DNA of 21,513 bases, from the IMG/VR virus record IMGVR_UViG_3300047359_001240, positions 1-21,513 of that record. The stretch is one strand, 5' to 3'. This stretch comes from a virus. Below the pieces are notes generated by a model, which saw only the letters and a program-made list of their open reading frames with translations, was not told the DNA's origin and searched no databases. Below, piece by piece: positions 1-11,800 of this stretch; the stretch's first letter is position 1; the number at the start of each line of letters is the position of its first letter. The translations under genes and the position numbers were made by a program.

Positions 1-1
1 A

Positions 2-2848
2 TCTACTGATATCCAAGACGGAAGTTTAGTTGAAGAAGCACCGGTTCCAGGAAACAACTTTGCATTTATGTATAGAAATGATACACAAGGTCCTGGTAGT
101 AGTAACACAGGATTTTTTGCACACTTCCGTCAAGGTAGATTAGAAAGTGGACAATTTAATGTAGCACAGCCTACACCAAATTCAACAGTGTCAATAGACA
201 CTCAAAACATAAATGATTCAGATGTATGGTTATTTGGACTAGATGGTAATAACAATGAATCTGATCTATGGACTAAACTTGATGCTGTAGAAGGTAACAA
301 TGTAATCTACAATAGCATTAATAAAAAAATAAGAAATATTTACAGTGTACTAACAAGAGTTGATGACAGAATTAATTTAGTTTTCTCAGATGGTGTATTT
401 GGTAATTTACCAAAAGGAAACTTTAAAGCATATTATAGAACAAGCGAAAATAGAAACATGGTTATTACACCAGGTGCTATAAACAATATTGCTATTAATT
501 TACGTTACCTAAGTAAAAAAGGTAGAGTACAAACACTTACCCTTACAATGGGTTTACAAACAACTGTATCAAATAGTTCAAGAAGCGAAAGCAATCAAAG
601 TATTAAACAAAACGCTCCGGCAACATACTATACTCAAAACAGAATGGTTACAGGCGAAGATTATAATGTTGCACCGTTAGGAGTTAGCCAAGAAATTGTA
701 AAAGTAAAAAGTGTAAACAGAACATCAAGTGGTATTTCAAGATACTTTGACTTGATCGATTCAACTGGAAAATATAGTAATACTAACTTATATGGTAACG
801 ATGGTGTTCTGTATAAAGAGTATGTAACAAATAAATCTAGTTTTAATTTTACTACACAAACAGATATTGAAGGCATCATTATAAACAATATTGAGCCTAT
901 TCTAGCAGATCAAAAAGTTAAACATTATTATCTAGATAAGTTTCCAAAAATTAATACATTTGATTTAAACGTATTTTGGAATGTTGTAAGTGAAGACACA
1001 AATACATTTACAGGAAATTTCCAATCAACAGACGGAACTGGATATAATGTTGGCACATTTACAACAAACAGTTTAAAATATATCGAAGCAGGTACGGCAG
1101 TTAAATTCCAAGCACCTGAAGGCTTCCACTTTATGCAAGATGGTTCGCTTATGGCAGGCGCTGCAGATCATCCAGGAAGTTCAATATACAAGTGGACAAA
1201 GGTTGTAGCGGTTGCAGGCAACGGGCTAACAGTAGGGTTGTCAGATGCACAAGGTGCTATTGCATTAGCAGACAAAATACCAAGCCTATGTAGACTTATA
1301 CAAATTCGTCCTAAACTAGCAAGTAGTCTTATAGATGATGTAAAAGTAGAAATTATTGATCAAACTTTTGCATACAATGACTTTGGTTTACGTTATGATG
1401 ATGTTAACAGAGTTTGGAGATTAATTAAAGCAAGTGACCTTGATAAGAGAAGTAATTTTAGTACAGGTTTTGCAGGCAATGTAAGTAACGGAAATCTTGA
1501 TGCAAGTTGGTTGTTGTTATTTGAAACAAACGGCGAAACATACAAAGTAACTTACAGAGGTTTAAGATACGTATTTGAAAGTGATAGAGAAATTAAATTC
1601 TACTACGACAGTGGTGATAAAATTTATGATTCACAAACTGGTAAAACAATTAAAGACAAATTAAGTATTTTAAGTATTAATACACAGCCTGACAGCACAT
1701 CACCATTTACAGATAATTTTGATTTTGATATCTTAGAGTCTTATAGAGATAAAGAAGGGTACGTAGATACTAAAAAGATAGAAATAACTTTTGCTGATAA
1801 AGATGCAGATGGTATTATTGACGACCCTGAACTATTTTTACATATTGTTGATGAAGCTACAGCACCATTAACAAAACTTATTATACACGAAAAATATTTT
1901 ACAGAAGCAGGTGTTGAAGATTTTAGATATATTGATGCTTCTAATATACAAATTTTAGAATCGCAAACAGCAATACAACCGTTAAGCACATATACAAATG
2001 GACAATTATTTTACTTTAGAGATGCAGACGTATTTAAAAAGTTAAATGCAACAACACTTGAATTAGAAACTAACAGTGACTACAAAGCGTTTGTTGGTAG
2101 AGACAAGTTAAAATTCCATTATGTGCATGTTGCAGATACTAACAATAGAATAGATCCAAGTGCAAGTAATATGATTGATACATATATGCTTACAAAAACA
2201 TATGATAGAAATTATAGACTTTATTTAGATGGACAACTTACACAAAAACCGTTACCACCAAGTTCGGATGAATTGTTTAGGTCCTACGGTGCTGAGCTCA
2301 ATAAGATAAAATCTATTAGTGACGAAGTTGTTTACCATCCTGTGAAATACAAAGAATTATTTGGTAGTGCTGCAAAGTCAGACTTGCAAGCAACATTTAA
2401 ATTAGTAAAAAATCCAGGTGTTGTACTAAACGATAATGATATTAAAACAAGATGTATTGAAGCAATTAACCAATATTTTGCTTTAGAAAATTGGGACTTT
2501 GGAGATACTTTTTACTTCCAAGAATTAGCAACTTATATTATGAACAGGATTGCTCCTGACTTAGTGAGTGTAGTAATTGTTCCAAATCAAATTACACAAG
2601 GGTTTGGAAGTTTGTTTGAAATAAGAAGCGAAGTTGATGAAATTTTTATTAATAGTGCAACTGTTGCAAATATTGAAATAATAGATCAAATTACAGCAAC
2701 TAGATTAAACGCATCAGGTAACGTTGTTACTTCAAGCGAAACAACAAATACTGGTATAACAAGCTCTGCTTCGTTTACTAGTTCAAACAGTTCAAACAGC
2801 AATAGCTCAAACAACAGCGGATCAAATAGTGGAGGAAGTTACTACTAA
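2..2848 (+). CDS. Baseplate wedge protein, gp6-like (baseplate J family), 5'-partial
   Basis: Reading frame 2 is open from the first complete codon to the TAA at 2846-2848, giving 948 visible residues; the true start lies upstream. The ATG at 68 is rejected as the start because protein-like sequence continues before it. Residues 123-225 look like the baseplate-J core: LVFSDGVFGNLPKGNF, then NAPATYYTQNRMVTGEDY, the 'AP..Y..QNR.VT..DY' signature of gp6/gpJ-type proteins. Residues about 778-906 resemble the J-family C-terminal domain (IKTRCIEAINQYFALENWDF, later IAPDLVSVVIVP). Residues 599-610 (DKDADGIIDDPE) match an EF-hand loop. The last ~35 residues are Ser/Asn/Gly-rich. In T4, gp6 dimers form the inner wedge ring of the baseplate; T4 gp6 is about 660 residues, so this one is markedly longer. 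It overlaps the next gene by one base. The family call is fairly secure; one-to-one orthology with T4 gp6 is inference. Confidence 0.8.
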   Translation, partial: STDIQDGSLVEEAPVPGNNFAFMYRNDTQGPGSSNTGFFAHFRQGRLESGQFNVAQPTPNSTVSIDTQNINDSDVWLFGLDGNNNESDLWTKLDAVEGNNVIYNSINKKIRNIYSVLTRVDDRINLVFSDGVFGNLPKGNFKAYYRTSENRNMVITPGAINNIAINLRYLSKKGRVQTLTLTMGLQTTVSNSSRSESNQSIKQNAPATYYTQNRMVTGEDYNVAPLGVSQEIVKVKSVNRTSSGISRYFDLIDSTGKYSNTNLYGNDGVLYKEYVTNKSSFNFTTQTDIEGIIINNIEPILADQKVKHYYLDKFPKINTFDLNVFWNVVSEDTNTFTGNFQSTDGTGYNVGTFTTNSLKYIEAGTAVKFQAPEGFHFMQDGSLMAGAADHPGSSIYKWTKVVAVAGNGLTVGLSDAQGAIALADKIPSLCRLIQIRPKLASSLIDDVKVEIIDQTFAYNDFGLRYDDVNRVWRLIKASDLDKRSNFSTGFAGNVSNGNLDASWLLLFETNGETYKVTYRGLRYVFESDREIKFYYDSGDKIYDSQTGKTIKDKLSILSINTQPDSTSPFTDNFDFDILESYRDKEGYVDTKKIEITFADKDADGIIDDPELFLHIVDEATAPLTKLIIHEKYFTEAGVEDFRYIDASNIQILESQTAIQPLSTYTNGQLFYFRDADVFKKLNATTLELETNSDYKAFVGRDKLKFHYVHVADTNNRIDPSASNMIDTYMLTKTYDRNYRLYLDGQLTQKPLPPSSDELFRSYGAELNKIKSISDEVVYHPVKYKELFGSAAKSDLQATFKLVKNPGVVLNDNDIKTRCIEAINQYFALENWDFGDTFYFQELATYIMNRIAPDLVSVVIVPNQITQGFGSLFEIRSEVDEIFINSATVANIEIIDQITATRLNASGNVVTSSETTNTGITSSASFTSSNSSNSNSSNNSGSNSGGSYY
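1796..1831 (+). other. EF-hand-like Ca2+-binding loop within the gp6-like protein
   Basis: The twelve residues DKDADGIIDDPE (599-610 of the visible protein) have acidic residues at loop positions 1, 3, 5, 9 and 12, Gly at 6 and Ile at 8, which fits the DxDxDGxIxxxE EF-hand pattern. No canonical flanking helix pair is obvious, so a standalone calcium loop, as in dockerin-like or thrombospondin-type repeats, is more likely than a paired EF-hand. Calcium binding is inferred, not shown. Confidence 0.55.
2735..2845 (+). repeat. Ser/Asn-rich low-complexity tail of the gp6-like protein
   Basis: The last ~35 codons before the stop encode almost only Ser, Asn, Thr and Gly. At DNA level the 9-mer AGTTCAAAC occurs twice in direct tandem at 2780-2797, followed by degenerate copies (AGCTCAAAC, GGATCAAAT) up to about 2830. 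The tract looks like a flexible linker or disordered tail, and it is a plausible spot for slippage-driven length variation. The Shine-Dalgarno site of the next gene is embedded in its 3' end. Confidence 0.7.
2831..2838 (+). promoter_or_regulatory. Strong ribosome binding site for the giant gene, with TAATG overlap
   Basis: GGAGGAAG lies inside the final codons of the upstream gene, 9 to 12 bases before the ATG at 2848 depending on which part pairs. The upstream stop (2846-2848) and this start share one base, TAATG, an arrangement typical of translational coupling. This fixes the start choice of the giant gene. Confidence 0.75.
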
Positions 2849-5800
2849 TGTCTTACGATAACGATCAGACAGACGCACCTTTGCCAGCAGGCGGAAAAGG
2901 CGATAGAAAGAGTGTAGATTTACTTCCTAAGTATTTTAGAACACAAGCAAATAAGAAAATACTTTCGAGTACAATAGACCAACTTGTACAACCTGGCACA
3001 GCAGAAAAAATAAACGGTTACATGGGCCGCAAAAATGCAAAAGCATTTAAGGCAGGTGACACGTATATTGCTGACGTTACACAACAAAGACAAGATAGAC
3101 AGTTAGAACCTGCTACTGTATCTGTAGACGATTTAGGCAATGTAAACTTTTTTGCAGATTACGCCGATTATATTAACCAAGTTAAAAACTTTTCAGGTAA
3201 CAACGAAGATCAAAGCAGATTAAACAGTCAAGAATATTATGCATGGAATCCAAATGTAGACTGGGACAAGTTTACAAATTTCCGTGAATATTATTGGTTA
3301 CCAAACGGTCCACAAACTGTTTCAGTATTTGGAAAAACTTTAGAAGAAGTAAGCACATATACAGTTACTACAGAGGACCAAGGTGATAATGTAGTATACA
3401 AATTTTCTCCTCCGGGGTTTGAACCAAATCCTGCACTTACTTTATATAGAGGACAAACATATACATTTGAAATAGACACACCAGGACATCCGTTTTCATT
3501 CTCAACTGATAGACGTTTTGCAGACGCACCGTTTACACTTGAAAAACAAGATGACGGTAGTTATAAAGTTATATCAGGAAGTGCAGACAATGTGTCAAGC
3601 CTTTATGTACAAGGACTTACAGCAATAGATTTAGAGGGTAATGAAATTGATCCTGTAAATGTTGAAAAAGGTAGAATTACTTTTACTGTACCATTTGAAG
3701 CACCAGAGCAATTATATTACACAAGTGGTAGTGACATTAACACAAGTGGCTATATTAAAGTTTTTGATATTATTGAAAACACACAAATTGATGTAAGCGA
3801 TATCATCGGTAAGAAAAACTACACAAGTTCAAACAAAGTACAATTTACTAATGGACTTAAAGTAAAATTTGCTGGTAAAGTAACTCCGGAAATATATGCT
3901 AACGATGAGTGGTATGTTGAAGGTGTTGGTACTGATATTAGATTAGTTAAAGAAAGTGATTTAGTTATACCTGCAAGTTACGTAGGTGACAAATTAGTTC
4001 CATTTGATAGCGAAGGTTTTGACAGATTGCCGTTTGGTAATGCTAGTGCGTTTGCAGGAACAAAAGATTATGTTGTTATTAACAGATCAAGTGTTGACAG
4101 AAATGCTTGGACACGTTACAATAAATGGTTCCACAAAGATGTAATTGAAAAGTCTGCAGAATACAACAACGAAGTAGCAAGCATTGATCAAAGTGGCAGA
4201 GCATCAAGGCCAATTATTGAATTTAACGCAGGACTAAAATTATTTAATTTTGGTACTCAAGCAAAAGACGATGTAGACTTAATTGATTACAAAACTACTG
4301 ATGCATTTAGTACAGTAGAAGGCGGCACAGGATACAATGTAGACAATACAAATCTTGCAGACGGTATGCGTGTTATCTTTAATGCTGATACTGATAGAAA
4401 TGTAAGAGGTAAAATTTACAAAGTTAACTTTATCTTAATTGACAATATTAGACAAATTAGTTTAGTAGAAGAAACTGATGCTACAGCACAAGTAAATGAA
4501 ACAGTATTAATTAAAGGTGGCGACACATATAAAGGTAGACTGTTTTACTTTGATGGCACTAATTGGAAAGAGTCACAAAGAAAGATACAAGTAAACCAGC
4601 AACCATTATTTGATGTTTTTGACGAAAGCGATGATAGTTTTGGTACTTACAATGCAAGCACATTTAGTGGTACAGAATTATTTGCATATGCAAAAGGCAC
4701 AGGTACAAATGATGCTGAATTAGGATTTCCATTATCATATAGAGCTATTGAAAACTTTGGCGATATACAATTTAAATTTCCATTAGTAAGTGACTCATTT
4801 GTTTATGAAGAAAATAATAGTAATATTACTGTAAACGTTGAAACTGGTTATGTAAGAAAGTATACTGACCTAACATCATACGTAAGTGAAAACGGTTGGA
4901 TCAAAGCAAACAAGCCAAGTTCACAAGCAATAGTAAGACAGTATGTAGCAGATACTACTGTAAATGATTTTGCTGTAGATGTATTTGACCGTAGCGGTGA
5001 CTTAAACGACCTAGTTGTTAAAGTTTATGTAAACAATACTTTTAAGAAAGAATCAACACATTACGATATTAACAGAATAAATGGTGTTGCTTATGTAACA
5101 TTTAAAACTGATTTAGAAACAGATGATATTGTATTATTAAGATGCTTTAGTAAAGCAACAAAAACAGACAACGGTTATTACGAATTAGCATATAACTTAG
5201 AACGTAATCCTATGAATGAAAACATAGGAGATTTTACTATTGGTGAAGTTACAGATCATGTAAGCACAATAATTGAAAACACTTTTGATTATAACGGCAA
5301 TAGATTTCCAGGCGTTAGTAATTTAAGAGATATTGGTAACCTAAGTCAATTTGGTACACGTTTTGTAAAACATACGGGACCTATTGCACTTGCAAGTTAT
5401 CATCTTACAGACAAAAATGCAAATATTATAAAAGCACTAAAGTATGCTAGATTAGAATACGCAAAATACAAAAGATTATTTTTGCAAGTAGCAGATACTT
5501 TAGGGTACGATGGTCCAATTAAAGATCATGTAGATAAAATTATTGAAGAAATAAACAGTCAAAAAACTGACGGAATGCCGTTTTATTTCTCAGACATGAT
5601 ACCACATGGTGCGTCTAAGCGTACATTACATATTGTAAGAGCAAGTGATGGCGTGTTTTATCCGCTTACTAAAACATTTAGTTTATCAAATTTAAGTGAA
5701 AGAGGAGTGTTAGTATATCTTAATGATGTAGCTCTATGTCACGGTACAGATTACACATTTACAGCAGAAGGATTTGTAAAAGTATCAGCAACACTTGCTG

Positions 5801-8800
5801 TTGATGACGAACTAGAAATTTACGAGTATGATACAACTGACGGTTGTTTTGTTCCTACTACACCAACTAAGTTAGGATTGTATCCTGCTTATAAGCCTGA
5901 ACTGTATTTAGACACAACGCAAGAAACACCGCGTAACGTAATTCAAGGACATGACGGAAGTATTACTGTTGCGTATGGCGATTATCGTGATAATCTAATA
6001 TTAGATTTTGAAAGAAGAATTTATAATAATCTAAAGCAAGCCTATAACACAGATGTTTTTGATGTACATGAATTTGCAGGCGGCAACTATAGAGATACAG
6101 GGTTTAGCAGGCAAGACGTTGATAGTGCAATGGTAAGTGATTTTGTACAATGGTCAATAATTGCAGGCGATCCAAATTATACAGCAAATACTTTTTGGAA
6201 AGACACGGATACATTTAGATACAACTATAAAAATATGTCATCTCCAACAGGTAAACTTTTACCAGGATTTTGGAGAGGTGTATACAAAGATGCATACGAC
6301 ACTGATCGTCCTCATACTCATCCTTGGGAAATGCTTGGCTTTACTATTAAGCCTTCATGGTGGGAAGCAGAATATGGTCCAGCACCGTATACTAGAAATA
6401 ATTTTGTACTTTGGGAAGATCTTGAAAAAGGCCTAATTAAAGAGCCAGGTAAACCAGCAAAAGTTGATAACAGATATAAGCGTCCTGGATTAACAAATCA
6501 TATTCCTACAGACGAAAATGGAAATTTATTAAGTCCGTTAGATAGTAACTATGCACAAAACTTTGTTGCTGTAAGAACAAGAGATTCATATGCATTTGGA
6601 GATCATACTCCTACTGAAAGTGCGTGGAGAAAAAGTAGTGAATATCCATTTGCACTAATTACAAGTTGGATATTAAATCAACCAGCAAAAGTAATGGGTA
6701 CCGGTTTTGACTTATCAAGAATGCTAAGAAATAAAACAGGCAATCTTGTTTACAGTCCATCTAATACAATTATTAGATTAAAAGATTTAGTATTTCCAAA
6801 TACGTATACAGACAATCAACGTGTTATTACAAGTGGTCTTGTTAACTTTGTATACAACTACATAGTTAGTGATATAAACACTAGTTATAATGAGTACCAA
6901 GCAGAATTAAAAACGTTAAAGAATCAACTAGCACTTAAAGTTGGCGGCTTTACTGATAAAAGTAAATTTAAATTAATACTAGATAGCAGAACACCTTTAA
7001 ATGAAGGCAATGTATTTGTACCAGAAGAAAACTATAAATTATTTTTAAACACATCTGTACCTATAGAAATTGCAAATTACAGCGGTGTTGTAATTCAGAA
7101 AAATACAAATGGTTATGTTGTAAAAGGATACGATCAGGCTTCAGCTGCATTTAACTATTATGAACCTATACAAGCATCATCAGATCCTGTAATAAACATA
7201 GGCGGCATTTCAGAGTCATTTGTAAATTGGGATAGCGGAAAACAATATGTTAAAGGACAAAATGTTCGATATAATAATTTTTATTATAGAGTAAATTCAA
7301 GCCATGTTAGTGGTCCAAATTTTGACGATACTAAAATGTCTAAGTTAGCAGAGCTTCCACTTGTAGGCGGTAGATCAAATGTACTTAGAAGAAAGTTTAC
7401 AAATCGTGTTAACACTATACCTTATGGAACATTGCTTACAAGTACACAAGAAGTTGTTGACTTTTTATTAGGATATGAAGCATACTTAAAAGCACAAGGT
7501 TTTAAGTTTGAATATTATAACAAAGATATAAGTGTTGTTGAAGATTGGACATTTAGTGTAAAAGAATTTATGTTCTGGACTACACAAAATTGGGCGGCTG
7601 GTAGTGTACTAACACTAAGTCCGGGCGCACAACAGTTTACATTCAACAGACAATATATGGTTGTAGATAATATCTTTGATAATTTTTATGATTATAGTTT
7701 GTTAAAAGCAGACGGTCAAAAATTACAAAGATCGTTTAGTAGCATTGCTAGAGATACTGAAAATGATTTTGGTCTAAGTGTTAGAAATACAGCAGATGGT
7801 ATTTACAGCGTTAAACTACCATTGGTACAAAGAGAACATGTAATATTATTAGATAATAAAACTGTGTTCGGCGATGTTATATATGACCAAGAAGCAGGTT
7901 ACAGACAAGAAAGAATTAAAGTTACTGGATATAGAAGTGATAACTGGTCCGGTGGACTAAACATACCAGGCTTTATATATGACGAAGCAGAAGTAAGAGA
8001 CTGGCAACAATACAAAGATTATGGTATTGGCAAATTAGTTAAGCATAAAGAATTTTATTACGTTGCATTGGCTAACGTAACTGGAACAGAAGTGTTTATT
8101 GATTCACAATGGGAACGTTTAGAAAATCGTCCACAGGCACAATTAGTTCCTAACTTTGAATATAAAATTAATCAGTTTGCAGACTTTTATGACTTAGATA
8201 CAGACAACTTTGATCTTGAACAACAAAAACATGCACAGCATTTAATTGGATATCAAAAACGTAAGTACTTAGAAAACATTATAAATGACGATGTAAGTCA
8301 GTATAAGTTTTATCAAGGAATGTTACAAGATAAAGGTACAAAAAATAGTTTAGTAAAACTGTTTGATGCTCTTGCAAGTGCTGATAAAGAAAGTTTAGAA
8401 TTCTACGAAGAATGGGCAATTAGAGTTGGCCAGTACGGTGCTACTGATAATTTTGACGATGTTGAATTTTTAATTGACGAAAAGCAAATTAAAACTAATC
8501 CACAGCCAATAGAGCTTGTAACTAATTTACCTGCTAATGATACCGACACTATTTATAAACTCACCCCAGCAGACGTATATAAAAGACCTCAAAACTACGA
8601 TCATAAACCGTTTCCGACTGTTGTAGATTACAAACAATTTACTAAAGACGCCGGATTTGTGTTTGATGCAGATGTTGCATATAGGATTAATGATAAGGCA
8701 GATATACTTACAGCTAATATTAATGTAATTGGTGCTAAGGATTATGTTTGGGTAACAGGCGACGAACAGCCATGGGACGTTTTACAACATGTAACTACTG

Positions 8801-11800
8801 ATATTAGAGTAACTAATATAACAGGGTTTGACGAAGGTGCTGACGCATTTGTTGGTGTAGACAATCCAGGCGGCACAATCGAATTTGACAGATCACACTC
8901 TTTTAAAAGAGGTGATATAATTGGCTTGCAAAATACATCAACACAGAATGATGGTTTTTACACTGTAGAAGTTGTAAAGCCAACTAGTGTAAATGTTCTT
9001 GCTGGTACAAACAATAGCATCGAAGACCTAAGTGATATTAATGGTTACGTAAGTATTTTACGATCAGTAAATTTTGACACTATAAAAGAAGCAAACATTG
9101 TATTAGAAGAAAAAATAGCTGAAGACCAAAAAGTTTGGATTAATGGATCAACTAAAAATGACTGGGTAGTTGCTATACAAGATAATGTATACAATGATAA
9201 GTCGCATTATAATAATCCTAGCGATTACGACATTACATCTGCATATGAGTTTGGCTCTGCTATATCATCTAATAAAGCAAACACTAGATTAGCACTTGGC
9301 GATCATAGTGCAAATAATTTAAATGGTAATGTTTACACTTATCAAAGAGGATCAAATTTAAGAGATTTATTATTTGAAGACACGTTAACCTTAGACACTG
9401 ATGCATATCCAATGGCAGACGGACATCGCTTTGGAGCAGACATTGACATAAGTGAAGACGGCAAATATTTAATTATTGGGTCAAGTACAGCAAGTGAAGT
9501 TGCTTCTAATTACCAAAGCGATTATAGTAAAACTATAGCGTATAATGAAAACGATATTGTTAAGTATAGCGAAAACTATTGGAAGGCTGTAAGAACAATT
9601 ACTCCTGAAAGTAACAGTATTGCATTTAGTACTTTTGACAGTTATGCAAACTTTGAAAGATCAAGTGACAGTAGTTTACTAACACTAATTTTACAAGGTA
9701 GTCCATACTTACCAAACACACAAACAGATCACTTGTTAATTGCTGCACCTTTTGATCAATATAGAGGTTCTAAGCCACAAGACAAACTAGTTCTTAAGTG
9801 GAACAATTATACAAACTTTAATAGAAACATAGGTAGTGCAAGTCCTGTAGAAGTATTCCCAGAAGGTATTAACGCACAGAATTCAGCAGCATCATATACA
9901 GAGCCAACATCAACATTTATAAATGGCGAACATGTTATTGTAGAAAAGATTGATGCTGTATTATTAGTAGAACCGTTTACTGATCCTCCAGTAGATGGCG
10001 ACATAATAAATGCAGTTGGCGGCTCAGCAACAGTTTACAAAGCATTCCAAAGAGACTTTAAACTTGTACTTTACATAAAAGATACAAATGGAGTTTTTGG
10101 ACCAACTGGAACTATTACAAATAGTAACGGAACACCAATTGGCGATTATACACAACCAAACTATAACGGCACAACTGGTGCTGTAGGTGGCTGGTGGTAT
10201 ATTAACACAGGCACAAACTACTTAACATCAGATGAATTTACAGAAACAAAAGATTTTGGCGTACCAGCTTACGGTCTAGTATATCAAGATGTATTAGTTT
10301 ACAATGAAAATACTCAAACATATGCTAGAACTATACCAAACTTTTATGCAAATGGATTAGATGATGTTGCAAGCACTATATTCCCAGATAGAGACGAACC
10401 AGTATTTGTTAGTGTTCTTTCTCATAGAGGTGCGGCATACGTAAATGTTGACGTTGACGGCGTACAAAATATTGTAGACAACAGATGGTTGATGAGAGTT
10501 CCGTCAAACTTAGCTGGAGAAATTACAACCGCAGGTGATCAGTTTAGAGCATATATTAATGATCAAGCAGATTCTCCAGACTTTGATTTGTTAGGTATTG
10601 ACCCTAGTTACATCAACGACAACTTACACACTGTTGTAGATATGTGGGAAGGATATATTGACTTTACATTTACTAAAACACAGGGTGCTGATGTTGATAT
10701 GTTATCAGATCCAGACGTTGACACTGGTGACTTCTTTGAACCTGCTTATGAAGGTAAAGTATTTTCAGATATAAACGGAAATATTATTAACATTAACGGA
10801 GCAGATGGCGACTTTATTAGAGATGAAATTACTGGCGCTAGAGGCCGTGTTGCATATTATATAAGACGTGCTGGAACCCAAGGTAGAGTATATCTTAAAG
10901 ATGTTACAGGAACATTTACTCAAGGTAACAGATTACTATTAGAAACATTAGAAGGACCATCGCAATTACCAAACCAACGTATTATGGGTCCAATTAACAA
11001 AATATCTGTTACAGGAAGTAATACAGGTAAAATTGCTGTTATGCAAAGGGGAACTAACTTTCCTGCACACCCAGAATCATATGGCGGTTTACAGCAGTTT
11101 AGAGATTTAAATGCATTTGCACACATTAATAAAGAATTTTGGGTATACCAAGAAAACTTAACAGAAGCAGGTAAAGAAGCAGAAGCAAGCATACCTAGCA
11201 CAGCAAATAGTGACTGGCGTCTTGTTTATAATTTACCAGTAGACACTAGCGGTTCGCAAGTAAGCAAACCTGTAAATCAAGGTGTATACAGTATCTTTAA
11301 TAGGGTAGGAAACACATGGACCAACAGAGGAACATGGACAATTCCGGGAAGTACTACAAACAGTAATGTTGGTAAGCAAGTTGCTGTAACACAAGACGGC
11401 GAACTATACAGATTTTATGTAGGTTCAAAAGAAAACCTAACAGTTTTAAAACACGGTATAGACAAGTACGGTAAAAAATATAATTATGCATTAGATATTA
11501 ATCCTCATTATAGAGGACCATACTCAGCTGATGCATCATATAAAACAGATGAGATAGTTTTATATAACAATCAATTATATTCAGCACTTACATTTCTAAA
11601 AGGTGTTTTACCCACTGACACACTTAAATGGACAACATTAAATAGTACAGTAAATTATCTTCCATCATTACCAAATGATGTAAACATTTACAATGACCCA
11701 GTGTTTAATGATTTAGGCGAAGGTGTATTAGACTTTACAAAAGAAATAAGTGTAAGCGAAAACGGTCAAGTACTTGCAATAAGTGTAATTACTGATACAA

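Noticed and set aside
68-70. ATG at 68 as the start of the first gene
   Set aside because: The frame is open back to base 2 with protein-like codons, no Shine-Dalgarno site precedes this ATG, and the visible protein lacks the expected N-terminus of a gp6-like family member. It is an internal Met of a 5'-truncated gene.
6161-6436. Second + strand open frame of 91 codons inside the giant gene
   Set aside because: It overlaps the Trp-rich conserved core in another frame, has no convincing start site, and its translation resembles no family.
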